Assembly (NCBI GenBank): GCA_963787195.1
Contig: CAWBCI010000043.1
Location: 1 to 21,572, forward strand
Direction of reading: 5' to 3'
DNA from: CAWBCI01 sp963787195
GTDB lineage: Bacteria > Bacteroidota > Bacteroidia > Bacteroidales > JAGOPY01
Length of the DNA: 21,572 bases
Part shown: positions 1-8,853 of the stretch, piece by piece
Layout of the letters: the number at the start of each line of letters is the position of its first letter
Numbering within the stretch: position 1 is the first letter of the stretch
Program-made: the position numbers and the translations under genes
The notes under the pieces: generated by a model
Seen by the model: only the letters and a program-made list of their open reading frames with translations
What the model was told of the DNA's origin: nothing
Database searches by the model: none

Positions 1-1
1 T

Positions 2-1474
2 ATTCCCTGAAGAAGGATTCGGATAAATACAAATATTTCCGATGTTGTCATTAACTATATCATTTGTTTCCAGGGGGAAATCATATTCATAAGATCCCAT
101 GTCAATAAAATTATTGATGATCCTGGGATTTCCCGCAAGGTCGTAAACAGGCAGACCAAGCCCTGTTGTGTCTGGGGTTCCGGCTTCAATGCAAGGGGAA
201 TTCCAGTTAAGTTTGTAGGAGTCTTCGGTGAAATGGGGATCCAGCTCTATATTTCCCTGATCCCAAATGATATTGGCCACTGTGTCAATTTCAATATTTG
301 CCTGACCGCCCTGTATATCGGAATATTGCACCTCAAGTTTGGGTATATAGGATGTTTTATAAAGATAGATGAGGGAAGATGCGGGAACTGAATCGGTATC
401 CCAAAGTATGGAGTTGGTCAGGAAATAGACCGAACTTCTGCAGGCGATGGCTGAACCTTTTGGGGCATGGTTTCCCGGAAGCGTACAATTTGTCAGGTAA
501 GTAATGGCGGGATTCAGGCCCAGTGAAGAATAAACACCGCCGCCGCTTCCGCCAAGGGCAGTATTATCGTGAATAAGACAATTCCAGAGTTCGGCCCTGC
601 CATTTGAGGAAATGCCCCCACCTGAACTATGGCTCAAATTGTTCCCAAGTATACAATTCTGCATTTGTAAAAATCCGCCCATCTCCACGAATATTCCGCC
701 TCCCGAGAATCCAAATATTGTATTCAGTGAAGATTCATTCCCACTTATCTCTGTATTGGTGATCAAGGGTTCAGAACTTTGTATATAAATCCCCCCTCCG
801 GATGCATAGGCAAGGTTATCGCTAATAGTGCAGCTATCGATCAGAGGTGTGCTTTCAAGGTTTATATAGATCCCCCCGCCTAGATTATCTGCGATATTCA
901 TACTGATTATGCAGTTCCTGATGATAGCTCCGGACTGTATTAAAGATATGCCGCCCCCGTTATGCGCATGGTTATCATGTATATTGAGCTTTTCGATGTA
1001 CGGACTTGAAGCGTCGCAGACAAGAGCATTTTCATTTTGTTCCAGTATGCAATTAGAAAAACGTACCGGGTCCGAATCATACAAATTAAGAGCCGCCGAA
1101 TCCGCATGCATAAGATGGCAGTATTCCATTACAGAACTATCCTGAAGGGACTGTGACAGGCCTGTGAAACTCAGACCCTTCCAGCTGTCCGCCGTATCCA
1201 CAGTGAAGATGATCTCCTGTGATGCACTACCGTATGCAAGCAGCCTTCCCTCAATATTCATCAAATAATCACCATCGAAATAAACATGCACACCGGCTTC
1301 AATACTTAAAACGGAATCCACCGGGACTTGTATGTTTCCATCGATATAGTAAGGAGAAAGACTAAGCTGCCATGTTCCGCTTACATCACCTTCCGGGATA
1401 TGAACCTGGGCCTTTAATCCCATATTTAAAAAAAGGAAGATGGTGCAAAATATATATTTAAACCGGATCAACAT
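2..1474 (-). CDS. secreted parallel beta-helix (choice-of-anchor Q-like) protein with T9SS tail, 3' end cut by window
   Basis: Reading the minus strand from the ATG at 1474 gives an open frame of 491 codons that runs off the left edge, so the C-terminus is missing. The first 23 residues are a signal peptide ending in LKAQ. The body holds repeated short segments of the type NCIISxNxAxxxGGGIYI, the signature of right-handed parallel beta-helix repeats. Further on come NSILW, YSDIQGG, DPHF, SPCIEAG, DLAGNPRI and GSYEY in order, matching the choice-of-anchor Q domain known from Bacteroidota surface proteins. The last visible residues, IYPNPSSGN, are the opening of a T9SS type A sorting domain, so only about 70 residues should be missing. 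It should be exported by T9SS and anchored or released outside the cell; substrate unknown. It follows the hydrolase gene by 64 bp in the same direction and may be co-transcribed with it. Confidence 0.85.
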   Translation of the reverse strand, partial: MLIRFKYIFCTIFLFLNMGLKAQVHIPEGDVSGTWQLSLSPYYIDGNIQVPVDSVLSIEAGVHVYFDGDYLMNIEGRLLAYGSASQEIIFTVDTADSWKGLSFTGLSQSLQDSSVMEYCHLMHADSAALNLYDSDPVRFSNCILEQNENALVCDASSPYIEKLNIHDNHAHNGGGISLIQSGAIIRNCIISMNIADNLGGGIYINLESTPLIDSCTISDNLAYASGGGIYIQSSEPLITNTEISGNESSLNTIFGFSGGGIFVEMGGFLQMQNCILGNNLSHSSGGGISSNGRAELWNCLIHDNTALGGSGGGVYSSLGLNPAITYLTNCTLPGNHAPKGSAIACRSSVYFLTNSILWDTDSVPASSLIYLYKTSYIPKLEVQYSDIQGGQANIEIDTVANIIWDQGNIELDPHFTEDSYKLNWNSPCIEAGTPDTTGLGLPVYDLAGNPRIINNFIDMGSYEYDFPLETNDIVNDNIGNICIYPNPSSGN

Positions 1475-1538
1475 TTTTAGTTTAATATCTTCATATAAAA
1501 ATAGAATAAAAAGGTAATTTTATATTAGGGCAGGGTGA

Positions 1539-2579
1539 TCAGAAAAAGATTTCGTATCTCCTCCCTTTGTCAATCGGCCTGAAGCGGGATTTGTCATTCA
1601 GGTTTGGGGCCTTCCCGTGGAATAATTCATCATAAAACTTCCAAATGTTTTTGCTGGCCTTGGTAATCTCACCGAAATAATATGAATGGGAGGCGCCGGT
1701 AGGGAAGACCAGGCCTACTGCATGGGTAAAATCGACATATATTGCATTGTCAGCATAAGGAGGTTCGGGCGATCGGCCTAATTGTTTTCCCCAGTCGGTA
1801 AAGACGGTGACCCCGCTGAGGTTAAAATCTTTTCCGTTGCTGTTGATGTAAATTCTTTTCTGGAAATGCATTTTCTCTACCCATTCTTTATGGCCTTCCT
1901 GGTTAACCGCGGCGGAACTCAGCACCAGGTTGTCGAACAGATCGGGCTGAAGGCCGTATATCAGGCTGTCCCTGACGATCAGGTAAACCATATAGTTTCC
2001 CAGACTATGCACGAAAAGGTTGAGCGTCCCTTTCCTGAGAAGACTTCCCGGCAGGTTTTTACTTTTTTGAAAATCTTCCAGGAGATGCTGAAAATCAATC
2101 TCCGATTCCTCAGCTGTTTTTATGGAATTCTTCAGGTTTTTGAGGCCGTTTAGGGCCGGGTCAAGGGATGGCCAGCTGAAAGCCACAATATTTACCTTGT
2201 ATAGCTGTTGCAATAAAATTGCTCTGGAAGCTGCATCGAAAAAGGTCTTTCCATCGCCATGGACCCAGAGCGTAAGATCTTTGAATCTCAGATTATCATC
2301 CAGCAGTGAATCCAGATTTTCCTGTTCACTCATATAATAAACTCCGCCTTTAACACAAACCCTGAAAAAGCGCAATTTATGGGCAGGATCTACTTCATTG
2401 GGAAATTTTATATTAGTAGGGTCTGAAAAATCTACGACCCGGTTGGTCACAACCAAAGCTACTGAATCTCTCTGGCCGGGCGGAATATCTCCCAGGCAAA
2501 AGACCTGGGCACTTGCATAGACTGATGTCAGCGTGAAAATAAATATGAGCGGGTATTTGAATAGTCTGAATTTCTTCAT
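1539..2579 (-). CDS. exported alpha/beta hydrolase, DUF900-like
   Basis: The 346-residue product begins with a signal peptide (residues 1-25, ending SAQ). Residues 104-110 (LWVHGDG) resemble the oxyanion-loop strand, FSWPS at 134-138 is the conserved DUF900 (PF05990) element, and HSLGN at 191-195 is the nucleophile elbow with Ser192 as likely nucleophile. SH at 297-298 near the C-terminus could supply the catalytic histidine, and Asp251 is a candidate acid. These are hallmarks of the DUF900 alpha/beta hydrolase family, often annotated as putative esterases or lipases; the substrate is not known. The protein is probably periplasmic. The start lies 5 bp after the stop of the potassium-channel gene, which implies one transcript. 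There is no T9SS tail, unlike the next gene downstream. Confidence 0.82.
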   Translation of the reverse strand: MKKFRLFKYPLIFIFTLTSVYASAQVFCLGDIPPGQRDSVALVVTNRVVDFSDPTNIKFPNEVDPAHKLRFFRVCVKGGVYYMSEQENLDSLLDDNLRFKDLTLWVHGDGKTFFDAASRAILLQQLYKVNIVAFSWPSLDPALNGLKNLKNSIKTAEESEIDFQHLLEDFQKSKNLPGSLLRKGTLNLFVHSLGNYMVYLIVRDSLIYGLQPDLFDNLVLSSAAVNQEGHKEWVEKMHFQKRIYINSNGKDFNLSGVTVFTDWGKQLGRSPEPPYADNAIYVDFTHAVGLVFPTGASHSYYFGEITKASKNIWKFYDELFHGKAPNLNDKSRFRPIDKGRRYEIFF

Positions 2580-2584
2580 CAGGC

Positions 2585-3310
2585 TCAGAGTATTTTTGAG
2601 TTATGACTGATATATTTCCCAACCAACAGGGCAATAATGATAGTCAGGTATAGCTGACCTCCTATAGCCATCATGTAAGCCATGGTCTGGGTCTCGATGC
2701 GGGTCGGGGCTATATCCCCGTAGCCCAGGGTTGTCATGGTCACAAAACTGAAATAAATATAATCCAGCAGGTCAATTTTTCCCGAAGTGGCCGCATACCT
2801 GAATGCATGATCATAGAGGTTCCCCAACAACATAGACAGGTTTCCTCCCATGATCCCTCCAATCAGGTAAACGATCACTGCCGACAGGATAACATCCATG
2901 GTGACTTTCTTGTTCCGGATGATGAATCTCAGCAATGAAATCATGATCCAGCCTAAGAACAAAATATAGAGAACAATTTTGATGTTTTGTAGGACTGAAC
3001 TTTTTATGCCGGTGGGGCCCAGCCATGTAAAGATGATCAATATCAGGAGGGCTGCAGCCCCAACACGGGCTTTCCTTCGGTTGTCGGCAATTGCTATGAC
3101 GCTTTGGACAAAAAGAAAAGTGAGGCAAATGATCACGATGATCTGGTCCAGGAAAAAATCTGCTATAAAAGGAGGAAGTATAAGCAGGCAAAGGGTGAAA
3201 AACAATAACAATTTGAAACGGTAAACTTCCAGTTTTTTCAAAACTCCCTGATAGGCTGTCTTTGGTTGCTGCCGGATGATCTTCCTTATATTGGTTTCGT
3301 CAATTTTCAT
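2585..3310 (-). CDS. potassium channel-like membrane protein (2-TM pore domain)
   Basis: This 241-residue protein has about four hydrophobic segments (roughly 33-50, 55-73, 84-98, 108-130) followed by a pore module: an outer helix around 137-157, a pore helix near 183-192, the selectivity filter TLGYGD at 194-199 and an inner helix at about 207-232. TxGYGD is the diagnostic K+ selectivity filter of the ion-channel family (Ion_trans_2, PF07885). The C-terminus stops soon after the inner helix, so no RCK/TrkA-N gating domain is present and the cytosolic C-terminus is very short. The S1-S4-like region has no evident regular arginine array, so voltage gating is not supported. It should act in the inner membrane. 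The DUF900-like hydrolase follows after 5 bp and the lipoprotein gene lies 78 bp upstream, so the three probably form an operon. Confidence 0.88.
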   Translation of the reverse strand: MKIDETNIRKIIRQQPKTAYQGVLKKLEVYRFKLLLFFTLCLLILPPFIADFFLDQIIVIICLTFLFVQSVIAIADNRRKARVGAAALLILIIFTWLGPTGIKSSVLQNIKIVLYILFLGWIMISLLRFIIRNKKVTMDVILSAVIVYLIGGIMGGNLSMLLGNLYDHAFRYAATSGKIDLLDYIYFSFVTMTTLGYGDIAPTRIETQTMAYMMAIGGQLYLTIIIALLVGKYISHNSKIL

Positions 3311-3388
3311 AGGCTGATGTAGGAATATGAAAATATCTTTGGCCAGTAAAGCTAAATAAATCCGGGGAATGAAGGGAGGTAAATTTTG

Positions 3389-4186
3389 TTAAAATGCTTT
3401 GAAAAGACTCAAGCCAAACCAGAAATCTATTGCTTTAGTCATTGTCGACATGTTCGCGCCGCCGGGCCTTCCATATCCAAAATTTTCACCTCCTGGTCTT
3501 TGACCTCCGTAATTACCGCCCCCTGGTCTTTCTCCCTGCGGCCTATCAGCATTAAAATTTCCGCCTTCGGACCTTTCGTCACTAAATCCTTTATTCCTTC
3601 CGGTGGGCATTTCGAATTTTCCTGAAACGATTCCCACCCTTAATTTATCCAGGGAATTTATGCCGGCTTCTGAGATCATTTTAAAAGGAAAGAACAAATT
3701 ATAGGTAAATTCTTCGCCTTTATGTTCCAGGGTGGCTTTAATACCGGATTCAGGGGAGCTGAGGTTGATTTTTTCCTGCTTGCCATTGTCGACGAAAAGG
3801 GCTTTCTGAGGAATTTCGGATAATAATATATCCAGGTCAAATCCATGTCTCTGGCCTGCTGCGTTTCTTTTCAAAGTGCCGTTATCCAATTGGTCCTTTT
3901 GTGACAGGGGATATTGAAAATAAACTTCTTTGTCTTTTTTGCCTTCCTTGTCGAAGTAAAAAGTCAGGCCGGTCCTGAGGATTTTCATGATGGAGGCACG
4001 TTCCGAAGTATTCAAAACTATATGCAAGTCTTTTTCATCATTCGTAACCTGAAAACGGATAGCGCTTTCTGCATCATAATAACGATATTCACCTGGATTC
4101 ACTGTTTTATCAGAGGAACTTGAAATTTTCTGGACAGAAGTGCAACTGCTTAATAATATAAGGGATAGGAAAATCAACTTTTTCAT
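3389..4186 (-). CDS. lipoprotein with Gly/Arg/Pro-rich C-terminal repeats
   Basis: The 265-residue product starts with a lipoprotein signal peptide whose lipobox LSSC puts the lipidated cysteine at residue 15. Residues 30-195 look like one beta-rich domain. The alternation of hydrophobic strands and a late FPFKM...KLRVGIVSG segment is loosely reminiscent of DOMON/CBM9-like sandwich domains, which is only an inference. Residues about 213-245 are low-complexity, with three RPGG units among Asn, Gly and Gln, and then a short hydrophobic end. A glycine-rich tail on a Bacteroidota lipoprotein suggests an exposed flexible linker. I do not recognise a family. It is the first gene of the minus-strand block, and no convincing promoter is visible upstream. 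Confidence 0.75.
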   Translation of the reverse strand: MKKLIFLSLILLSSCTSVQKISSSSDKTVNPGEYRYYDAESAIRFQVTNDEKDLHIVLNTSERASIMKILRTGLTFYFDKEGKKDKEVYFQYPLSQKDQLDNGTLKRNAAGQRHGFDLDILLSEIPQKALFVDNGKQEKINLSSPESGIKATLEHKGEEFTYNLFFPFKMISEAGINSLDKLRVGIVSGKFEMPTGRNKGFSDERSEGGNFNADRPQGERPGGGNYGGQRPGGENFGYGRPGGANMSTMTKAIDFWFGLSLFKAF

Positions 4187-4327
4187 GTCTTATGATGGAA
4201 TTACAGAGTTTTCAATGTGCTTTTGATACAGCTAAACTGTAAAAGCTTAATACATATTGTTGCTATATATCAAAGATTTAAAACCATGGGGCGGGTACTC
4301 AGCATTCATTCCTACCTGCTAGAGAAA

Positions 4328-5221
4328 TATTCTCCGTACCTTCTGGTTCCACTGTGTCTCCTCTGGGTTCTCCGGGGTTAATCTGTCCTTTTTTTTTACC
4401 ACAGAGGGCGCAGAGTAGACCCAGAGAGCGCAGAGGGATTAAAGGTTCTGATTGATGACTTTCATCCAGAAATCTTAAAAAACTATTTTTTTACTTGAAG
4501 AGAATAAAAAAATACTCCGTACCCTCAGGGACCTCTGCGCCTCCTCTGGGTACTCCGGGGTTAATCTGTCCTTTTTTTTTACCGCTGAGGGCGCAGAGTA
4601 GACCCAGAGAGCGCAGAGGGATTAAAGGTTCTGATTGATGACTTTCATCCAGAAATCTTAAAAAACTATTTTTTTACTTGAATAGAAAAAAAATACTCCG
4701 TACCCTCAGGGGCCTCTGCGCCTCCTCTGGGTACTCCGGGGTTAATCTGTCCTTTTTTTTTACCACAGAGGGCGCAGAGTAGACCCAGAGAGCGCAGAGG
4801 GATTAAAGGTTCTGATTGATGACTTTCATCCAGAAATCTTAAAAAACTATTTTTTTACTTGAAGAGAATAAAAAATACTCCGTACCCTCAGGGACCTCTG
4901 CGCCTCCTCTGGGTACTCCGGGGTTAATCTGTCCTTTTTTTTTACCGCAGAGGGCGCAGAGTAGACCCAGAGAGCGCAGAGGAATTAAAGGTTCTGATTG
5001 ATGACTTTCATCCAGAAATCTTAAAAAACTATTTTTTTACTTGAAGAGAATAAAAAAATACTCCGTACCCTCAGGGACCTCTGCGCCTCCTCTGGGTACT
5101 CCGGGGTTAATCTGTCCTTTTTTTTTACCGCAGAGGGAGCAGAGTAGACCCAGAGAGCGCAGAGGAAACAAAGGTTTCAGGATATAAGACTTTATTCAGT
5201 AATATTAAAGATTTCACTTGG
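4328..5221. repeat. tandem array of a ~182 bp palindromic unit, five copies
   Basis: The anchor TTAATCTGTCC recurs at 4378, 4561, 4742, 4924 and 5107, giving periods of 183, 181, 182 and 183 bp. Each unit has a left arm around CCTCTGCGCCTCCTCTGGG, a centre with a run of T, and a right arm around GACCCAGAGAGCGCAGAGG that is nearly its reverse complement. An AT-rich spacer of about 70 bp, with GATGACTTTCATCCAG, is nearly identical between copies. The left edge (4328-4377) and the right edge (about 5165-5221) are clearly diverged versions, while the inner copies are almost identical, as expected if unequal crossing-over homogenises the centre. No open frame of note occurs. The array fills most of the 1 kb gap between the two lipoprotein genes and ends against the stop codon of the right-hand one. 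Confidence 0.93.
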
Positions 5222-5224
5222 ACA

Positions 5225-5707
5225 TCAGGGAGATTTAATTTGAAAAGGAATTGAAGTTAAAGTTTGGGAAGAATTATCTGAGGAAACAGAGAAAGGAACT
5301 AATAAGCGGAAGCTGCCTGTGGATCCGAATTTATCGGCCGGCAAAGAAAAATCATATTTATCGCCGGACTTTAAAGTATGCATTTGAGTCATGCACTTCA
5401 GCATCATATACCACAATTCCCTGTTTTCAGACCATTGTCCATTATCCTTCTGCTGATAGGACATTTCGAGGTACCTGCCGCACCTGAGGCTTATATTGAT
5501 GTCAGCATTTGAATTATTTATAATACTTAAGCTGATTGTATCCGAACTGGTATAGGTTTTATCATTGAATGTCAATACCAGTGGATTTGATGGATTTTCC
5601 ATGTTTTGAGGATAACCCGACCCGGATACATTAGCCGGTCTGCTTATATTTGTGTGACAGGCTGAAATTGCAAAACCCAGGAATATAAAGGCAAGTATAT
5701 TTTTCAT
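5225..5707 (-). CDS. small lipoprotein, Ig-like beta-sandwich, function unknown
   Basis: The frame opens at 5722, but the ATG at 5707 is the better start: it gives MKNILAFIFLGFAISAC, a proper lipoprotein signal peptide with Cys at about residue 17, and GGAG lies nine bases upstream. The mature protein of about 140 residues carries strand-like stretches such as NPLVLTFNDKTYTSSDTISL and SLSIINNSNADINISL, which suggest one Ig-like fold. The pattern is loosely similar to BsuPI-type domains, but I cannot confirm this. Cys-containing segments RCGRYLEM and MLKCMTQ could form a disulphide. It probably sits on the periplasmic side of a membrane. The tandem repeat array starts just past its stop codon. 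The next gene upstream is about 190 bp away, so it is likely transcribed separately. Confidence 0.65.
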   Translation of the reverse strand: MKNILAFIFLGFAISACHTNISRPANVSGSGYPQNMENPSNPLVLTFNDKTYTSSDTISLSIINNSNADINISLRCGRYLEMSYQQKDNGQWSENRELWYMMLKCMTQMHTLKSGDKYDFSLPADKFGSTGSFRLLVPFSVSSDNSSQTLTSIPFQIKSP

Positions 5708-5764
5708 CCTTATAAGCTCCATAAAGTCAATGGTTTAAAAAGTTTAAAATATCTATTAATTTCT

Positions 5765-5880
5765 AACTGCTGACTGCCAACTACTGACTGCCAACTGCCG
5801 ACTAACACCCGATACCCTTTATGACCTCATCCCCATCCTCCCGCAAAAAGCAGGACAGGCTTTCTCCACAACCGAGAAGG
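5765..5880. repeat. dispersed intergenic repeats: CTGCCAACTG type and a degraded palindrome
   Basis: Positions 5765-5806 are made of overlapping CTGACTGCCAACT and CTGCCGACT units, the same low-complexity motif seen at 11212-11290, 11613-11645 and 14550-14566. The following stretch to about 5880 (CCTCATCCCCATCC, then GAGAAGGGTGA) looks like a degraded version of the CCTCACCCCC-type palindromic repeats that I recall from other environmental genomes; that comparison is from memory. Both lie in the 190 bp gap between two minus-strand genes and contain no gene. Confidence 0.55.
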
Positions 5881-5898
5881 GTGATTATATATTTTGTT

Positions 5899-7641
5899 TT
5901 ATGACCTAATTCTAAAATAAATAACCTTAAGATCCTTTAGGTTTCCGCTAAAACTGCCGGCAGGGCTGATGTACAGCTTCATCTCACTGCCCTTAAAATA
6001 TTCCGGGACCTTCATATAAAAATCATATTTATTGAGGGCCCCATCCTCATTTAAAGGACTGAACATCCTTATCCTGCTGAGTTTGCTTGAATCTCCTGCC
6101 ATTAATTCACAGTTAATATAGCTACCCCAGGTTCCGTGTTGCACTTTTATGGAGGCTTCTATTCTGAGCCAGTCAGCTTCTTTACCTGAAACCAATAAAT
6201 CTTTAGGGAGAAAGCTTTCAGTAAGTGGAATGACCTGATTATCCACAACATTCAGATCCATACTGCTGTCAATGGAAATCAGTATACTCTTATCATAATC
6301 ATCTTCATCCTTAAGGAATTCTTTTGTGTCCAATAAGCTCATATCAAGAGGCCTGGGATGGCTGTTCAGGTAAATGTGGCTATAGTACTGCCTGTTCATA
6401 TCCCGGTAGTGCAGGATAGTCTTATCATATTGCCATATCTGAAAGAGGTTTACAAAAATCAGGTAAGCTGCTATTATATAGAATATAAAACCCCACCTTC
6501 TGGACCTGATCTTATCTATAGCGACTGCAAAAGGAAAAGCAAAAACCGGGTAGCTCTGCACAAGCGCCCTGGTGGAATAGGTGGCCCCGTATTTCCAGTC
6601 GGACCAGGCTATTATTATCCAGATGTTTAAAAGGCAGAATGTTATGACCGAATTTTTAAAGGGGAATTTCTTCATAAAGAAAAATCCAAGTATGAAGAAA
6701 ATAGTTATGGGTGTATAAATGAACCATCCGTTTACCCAACCAAAGAGTACCCTGAAATAAGGATTTAAAAAGAACCATTTACTACCCACGTTGAAAATGA
6801 AAGATCCGGAAGCATATTTCCAGTAAATGAGCTGAGGTAAAATCCCGATAAACCCAAAGACCAGGGCCCAGATTACATGATTTCTATGAGCCTTGACCAG
6901 TCCCCATTTCTTTTTGCTTTCCTCCTTAGTATTTGTTCCCCAAAGCAGGGGGATGAAAAACATGATCAGTTCAGTTGGCCGGCTGATGGTGGCCAGCCCG
7001 ATGATCAGTCCGGTCAGGGCTGCATAAAGTACACGTGGCTTTTCATGCCATTTAATCGTAGTATATAAGACCAGCACATAAAGTGGAAAAATATAGGCAT
7101 GGCTCATCCCGCCGTCGACTGAGATATATTGTATAAGATTGGTGGCGCTGACCAATAATAGTATCGTCAGCGCTGTTGTGATATCCTTGAAATATTTCAG
7201 CAATAATTTGCGGAGCAGAAAAAGGGCCAGGATGCAGTAAATCACCGCCCCGAATGAAATCGCATATTGGTAAGGCGCTGAAAATCCGTCAGCCGCGTAA
7301 TGAGTATTGCTGGCAATAATATGCCCGATCAGGAAAAACGGAAATTCCATAATGGCAACCCCGCCGAAATATTTGAATACATAATTGCCGTTTTTGAGTT
7401 TCTCCGCCTGGTAAAGTGTGCCTCCCGTCACTTTATATTTTTTGTCTATTCCCGGCAGCCATTTCAGTTCGGTTGCATCGTGATAGATGAAAAATGAAGG
7501 CAGGTACATGTAATAACCAAAGGCATCCCAGGTAGTCACCCTTAAGGGTTTGGAAGAATTTAAATCCGAATAATTGACCCGGTAAAATAAAAGGATTAGG
7601 CTGACAAGGATGAAGGCTATGAAAGAATATTTATTTTTCAT
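5899..7641 (-). CDS. multispanning membrane protein, GT-C glycosyltransferase-like
   Basis: The 580-residue protein has an N-terminal membrane helix (about 5-20), then WDAFGYYMYLPSFF around residues 38-51, with Asp39 in the first extracytoplasmic loop. This is the arrangement of the catalytic or metal-binding acid in GT-C fold glycosyltransferases (PMT/GT39 and related dolichyl- or undecaprenyl-phosphate-sugar enzymes). About ten further hydrophobic segments follow to roughly residue 410. VDGGMSHAYIFPLY near 175-188 and SRPTELIMFFIPLLW near 220-235 are loop-helix elements common in such proteins. The last 150 residues are soluble and beta-rich, probably periplasmic. It could transfer a lipid-linked sugar to a glycan or protein, but there is no glycan gene cluster around it to indicate the substrate. 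The gene stands alone between repeats. Confidence 0.72.
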   Translation of the reverse strand: MKNKYSFIAFILVSLILLFYRVNYSDLNSSKPLRVTTWDAFGYYMYLPSFFIYHDATELKWLPGIDKKYKVTGGTLYQAEKLKNGNYVFKYFGGVAIMEFPFFLIGHIIASNTHYAADGFSAPYQYAISFGAVIYCILALFLLRKLLLKYFKDITTALTILLLVSATNLIQYISVDGGMSHAYIFPLYVLVLYTTIKWHEKPRVLYAALTGLIIGLATISRPTELIMFFIPLLWGTNTKEESKKKWGLVKAHRNHVIWALVFGFIGILPQLIYWKYASGSFIFNVGSKWFFLNPYFRVLFGWVNGWFIYTPITIFFILGFFFMKKFPFKNSVITFCLLNIWIIIAWSDWKYGATYSTRALVQSYPVFAFPFAVAIDKIRSRRWGFIFYIIAAYLIFVNLFQIWQYDKTILHYRDMNRQYYSHIYLNSHPRPLDMSLLDTKEFLKDEDDYDKSILISIDSSMDLNVVDNQVIPLTESFLPKDLLVSGKEADWLRIEASIKVQHGTWGSYINCELMAGDSSKLSRIRMFSPLNEDGALNKYDFYMKVPEYFKGSEMKLYISPAGSFSGNLKDLKVIYFRIRS

Positions 7642-7689
7642 GTTCAGGGGACGAGATTAAATTTTCAGGGAATAAATATAAAGAAAATT

Positions 7690-7790
7690 GAAGATGTCAA
7701 GAACAGATGGGAAATTCCAAATGCCAAATGACAGAAAACAAATAAATTCCAAATTCCAAAAATCAAAACCAGGGATAAAAATACGTTCAT
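7690..7790. repeat. AAATTCCAAATGCCAAATG low-complexity intergenic repeat
   Basis: The stretch holds AAATTCCAAATGCCAAATG, then ACAAATAAATTCCAAATTCC, an imperfect tandem of AAATTCCAAAT/GCCAAATG units. I recall similar strings as dispersed intergenic repeats in environmental bacterial genomes, which is memory and not tested here. The rest of 7642-7862 shows no gene. Confidence 0.5.
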
Positions 7791-7862
7791 CAAATGAAAG
7801 CCAGCGTTCACAAATTTTTTCCAGCAATTTTATATGTCGGGTTCAATTGACTTCAATGTCGT

Positions 7863-8303
7863 TTAAACCGACTCAAGGTATTTTTTATAATTATCCAGGA
7901 TAGCCTGCCAGCCGTCCCGCTGCTTTTCAAGTGTATTTTCTGTTTCAGGATCAAAGGTCTCTTCAATCTTTATCCCATTTCCCAGCTCAGTGAATTTTAT
8001 AATAATGTGCCTGCCATCTTCAAGATCATACTCTATGGTTTCCGGTTTTTTCACATTTGAATAAATGCCCTCAAAGTCAAATCCAAAACTTCCGTTTTTT
8101 GCTTCCATCCTTGTTTTAAACTTTCCTCCCGTCTTCAAATCATTTTCGGCATATGGGGCATGCCAATCGTCGGATGCCATGCACCAGTTTATGATATGAC
8201 GGGGTTCGGTAAAGAATTCCCAGGCCTTATCCAAATCAGCATTTACTATGGCCTCTATTGTTATGGCTTTCTGTTTTCCGGTTTTTATATTTTCGTTTTT
8301 CAT
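7863..8303 (-). CDS. SRPBCC (AHSA1-like) domain protein
   Basis: The 146-residue product is a single SRPBCC domain of the AHSA1/START-like type. Its N-terminal strand ITIEAIVNADLDKAWEFFTEP is followed by HIINWCMASDDWHAP and DLKTGGKFKTRMEAKNGS, where the GG turn and acidic-basic pattern are typical. The C-terminal helix (DGWQAILDNYKKYL, residues about 129-142) is also characteristic. Such domains bind hydrophobic ligands in a cavity; ligand and reaction are not known for this one. No signal peptide is present, so it is cytosolic. It follows the VOC gene after 22 bp in the same direction, so the two form an operon that diverges from a GlxA-type regulator. Regulation by that neighbour is an inference from layout. 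Confidence 0.9.
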   Translation of the reverse strand: MKNENIKTGKQKAITIEAIVNADLDKAWEFFTEPRHIINWCMASDDWHAPYAENDLKTGGKFKTRMEAKNGSFGFDFEGIYSNVKKPETIEYDLEDGRHIIIKFTELGNGIKIEETFDPETENTLEKQRDGWQAILDNYKKYLESV

Positions 8304-8325
8304 GATTTTTTTGATTTTTAAAATA

Positions 8326-8745
8326 TTAATTATCTGAAGTTTTTTGAAAATGGATCAGCCAATTATTCCCGTATTTATCTGTAAGGTTACCGAAAAGAGC
8401 TCCCCAGAAAGTGTTTTCTATGGGGTGCGTAGGCCGGCCGCCTTCCGACAATTTTGAATACAGGTCCCTGATTTCTTCCTCAGTGCTGCAATAAAGCATA
8501 AGGGATACGGAATTGCCTTTGATCAATCCCTGGTCTCCCACCATATCGGAGGCCAATATCACCCATTTACCTGATGTCAGACTGGAATGTAATATCTTCC
8601 CCTTCAATTTCGGTGGCATACTGTCGGCAATAGGGGATTCTCCTACGGTTTGAAAATAGAGTTCGCCGCCCAGGCACTCTTTATAGAAGTTCATGGCTTC
8701 ACGGCAGTTGCCGTTGAATGTCAGGTATGAATTTATTTGCGTCAT
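8326..8745 (-). CDS. VOC superfamily protein, PhnB/YjdN-like
   Basis: This 139-residue cytosolic protein has the opening INSYLTFNGNCREAMNFYKECLGGEL, which is the classic N-terminal strand and helix of PhnB/YjdN-like (3-demethylubiquinone-9 methyltransferase-like) members of the vicinal oxygen chelate superfamily. The later segments ILASDM, VSLMLYCSTEEEI and FWGALFGNLTDKYGNNWLIHF complete two beta-alpha-beta-beta-beta modules. The length fits the family. The usual metal-ligand histidine of VOC enzymes is not evident in the first module, so catalysis cannot be claimed. It is the first gene of a two-gene operon with the SRPBCC gene and diverges from the regulator at 8910 across 164 bp. Confidence 0.9.
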   Translation of the reverse strand: MTQINSYLTFNGNCREAMNFYKECLGGELYFQTVGESPIADSMPPKLKGKILHSSLTSGKWVILASDMVGDQGLIKGNSVSLMLYCSTEEEIRDLYSKLSEGGRPTHPIENTFWGALFGNLTDKYGNNWLIHFQKTSDN

Positions 8746-8853
8746 TTTTATTTGAGTTTCGATTTAACATTTGGAAATATGTTTTGATTTGACCCTACAA
8801 AGTTGAGGCGGTTTTTTAAAAATCAGAATGTGTAAAAACGACATTTAAAAGGG

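Noticed and set aside
909..1145. Plus-strand frame inside the beta-helix gene, and similar frames opposite other genes
   Set aside because: They lie opposite clearly coding sequence with recognisable domains and are shadows.
4328..5221. CRISPR array or retron-type repeat
   Set aside because: Units are about 182 bp with conserved, not unique, spacers, and no cas or reverse transcriptase gene is present.
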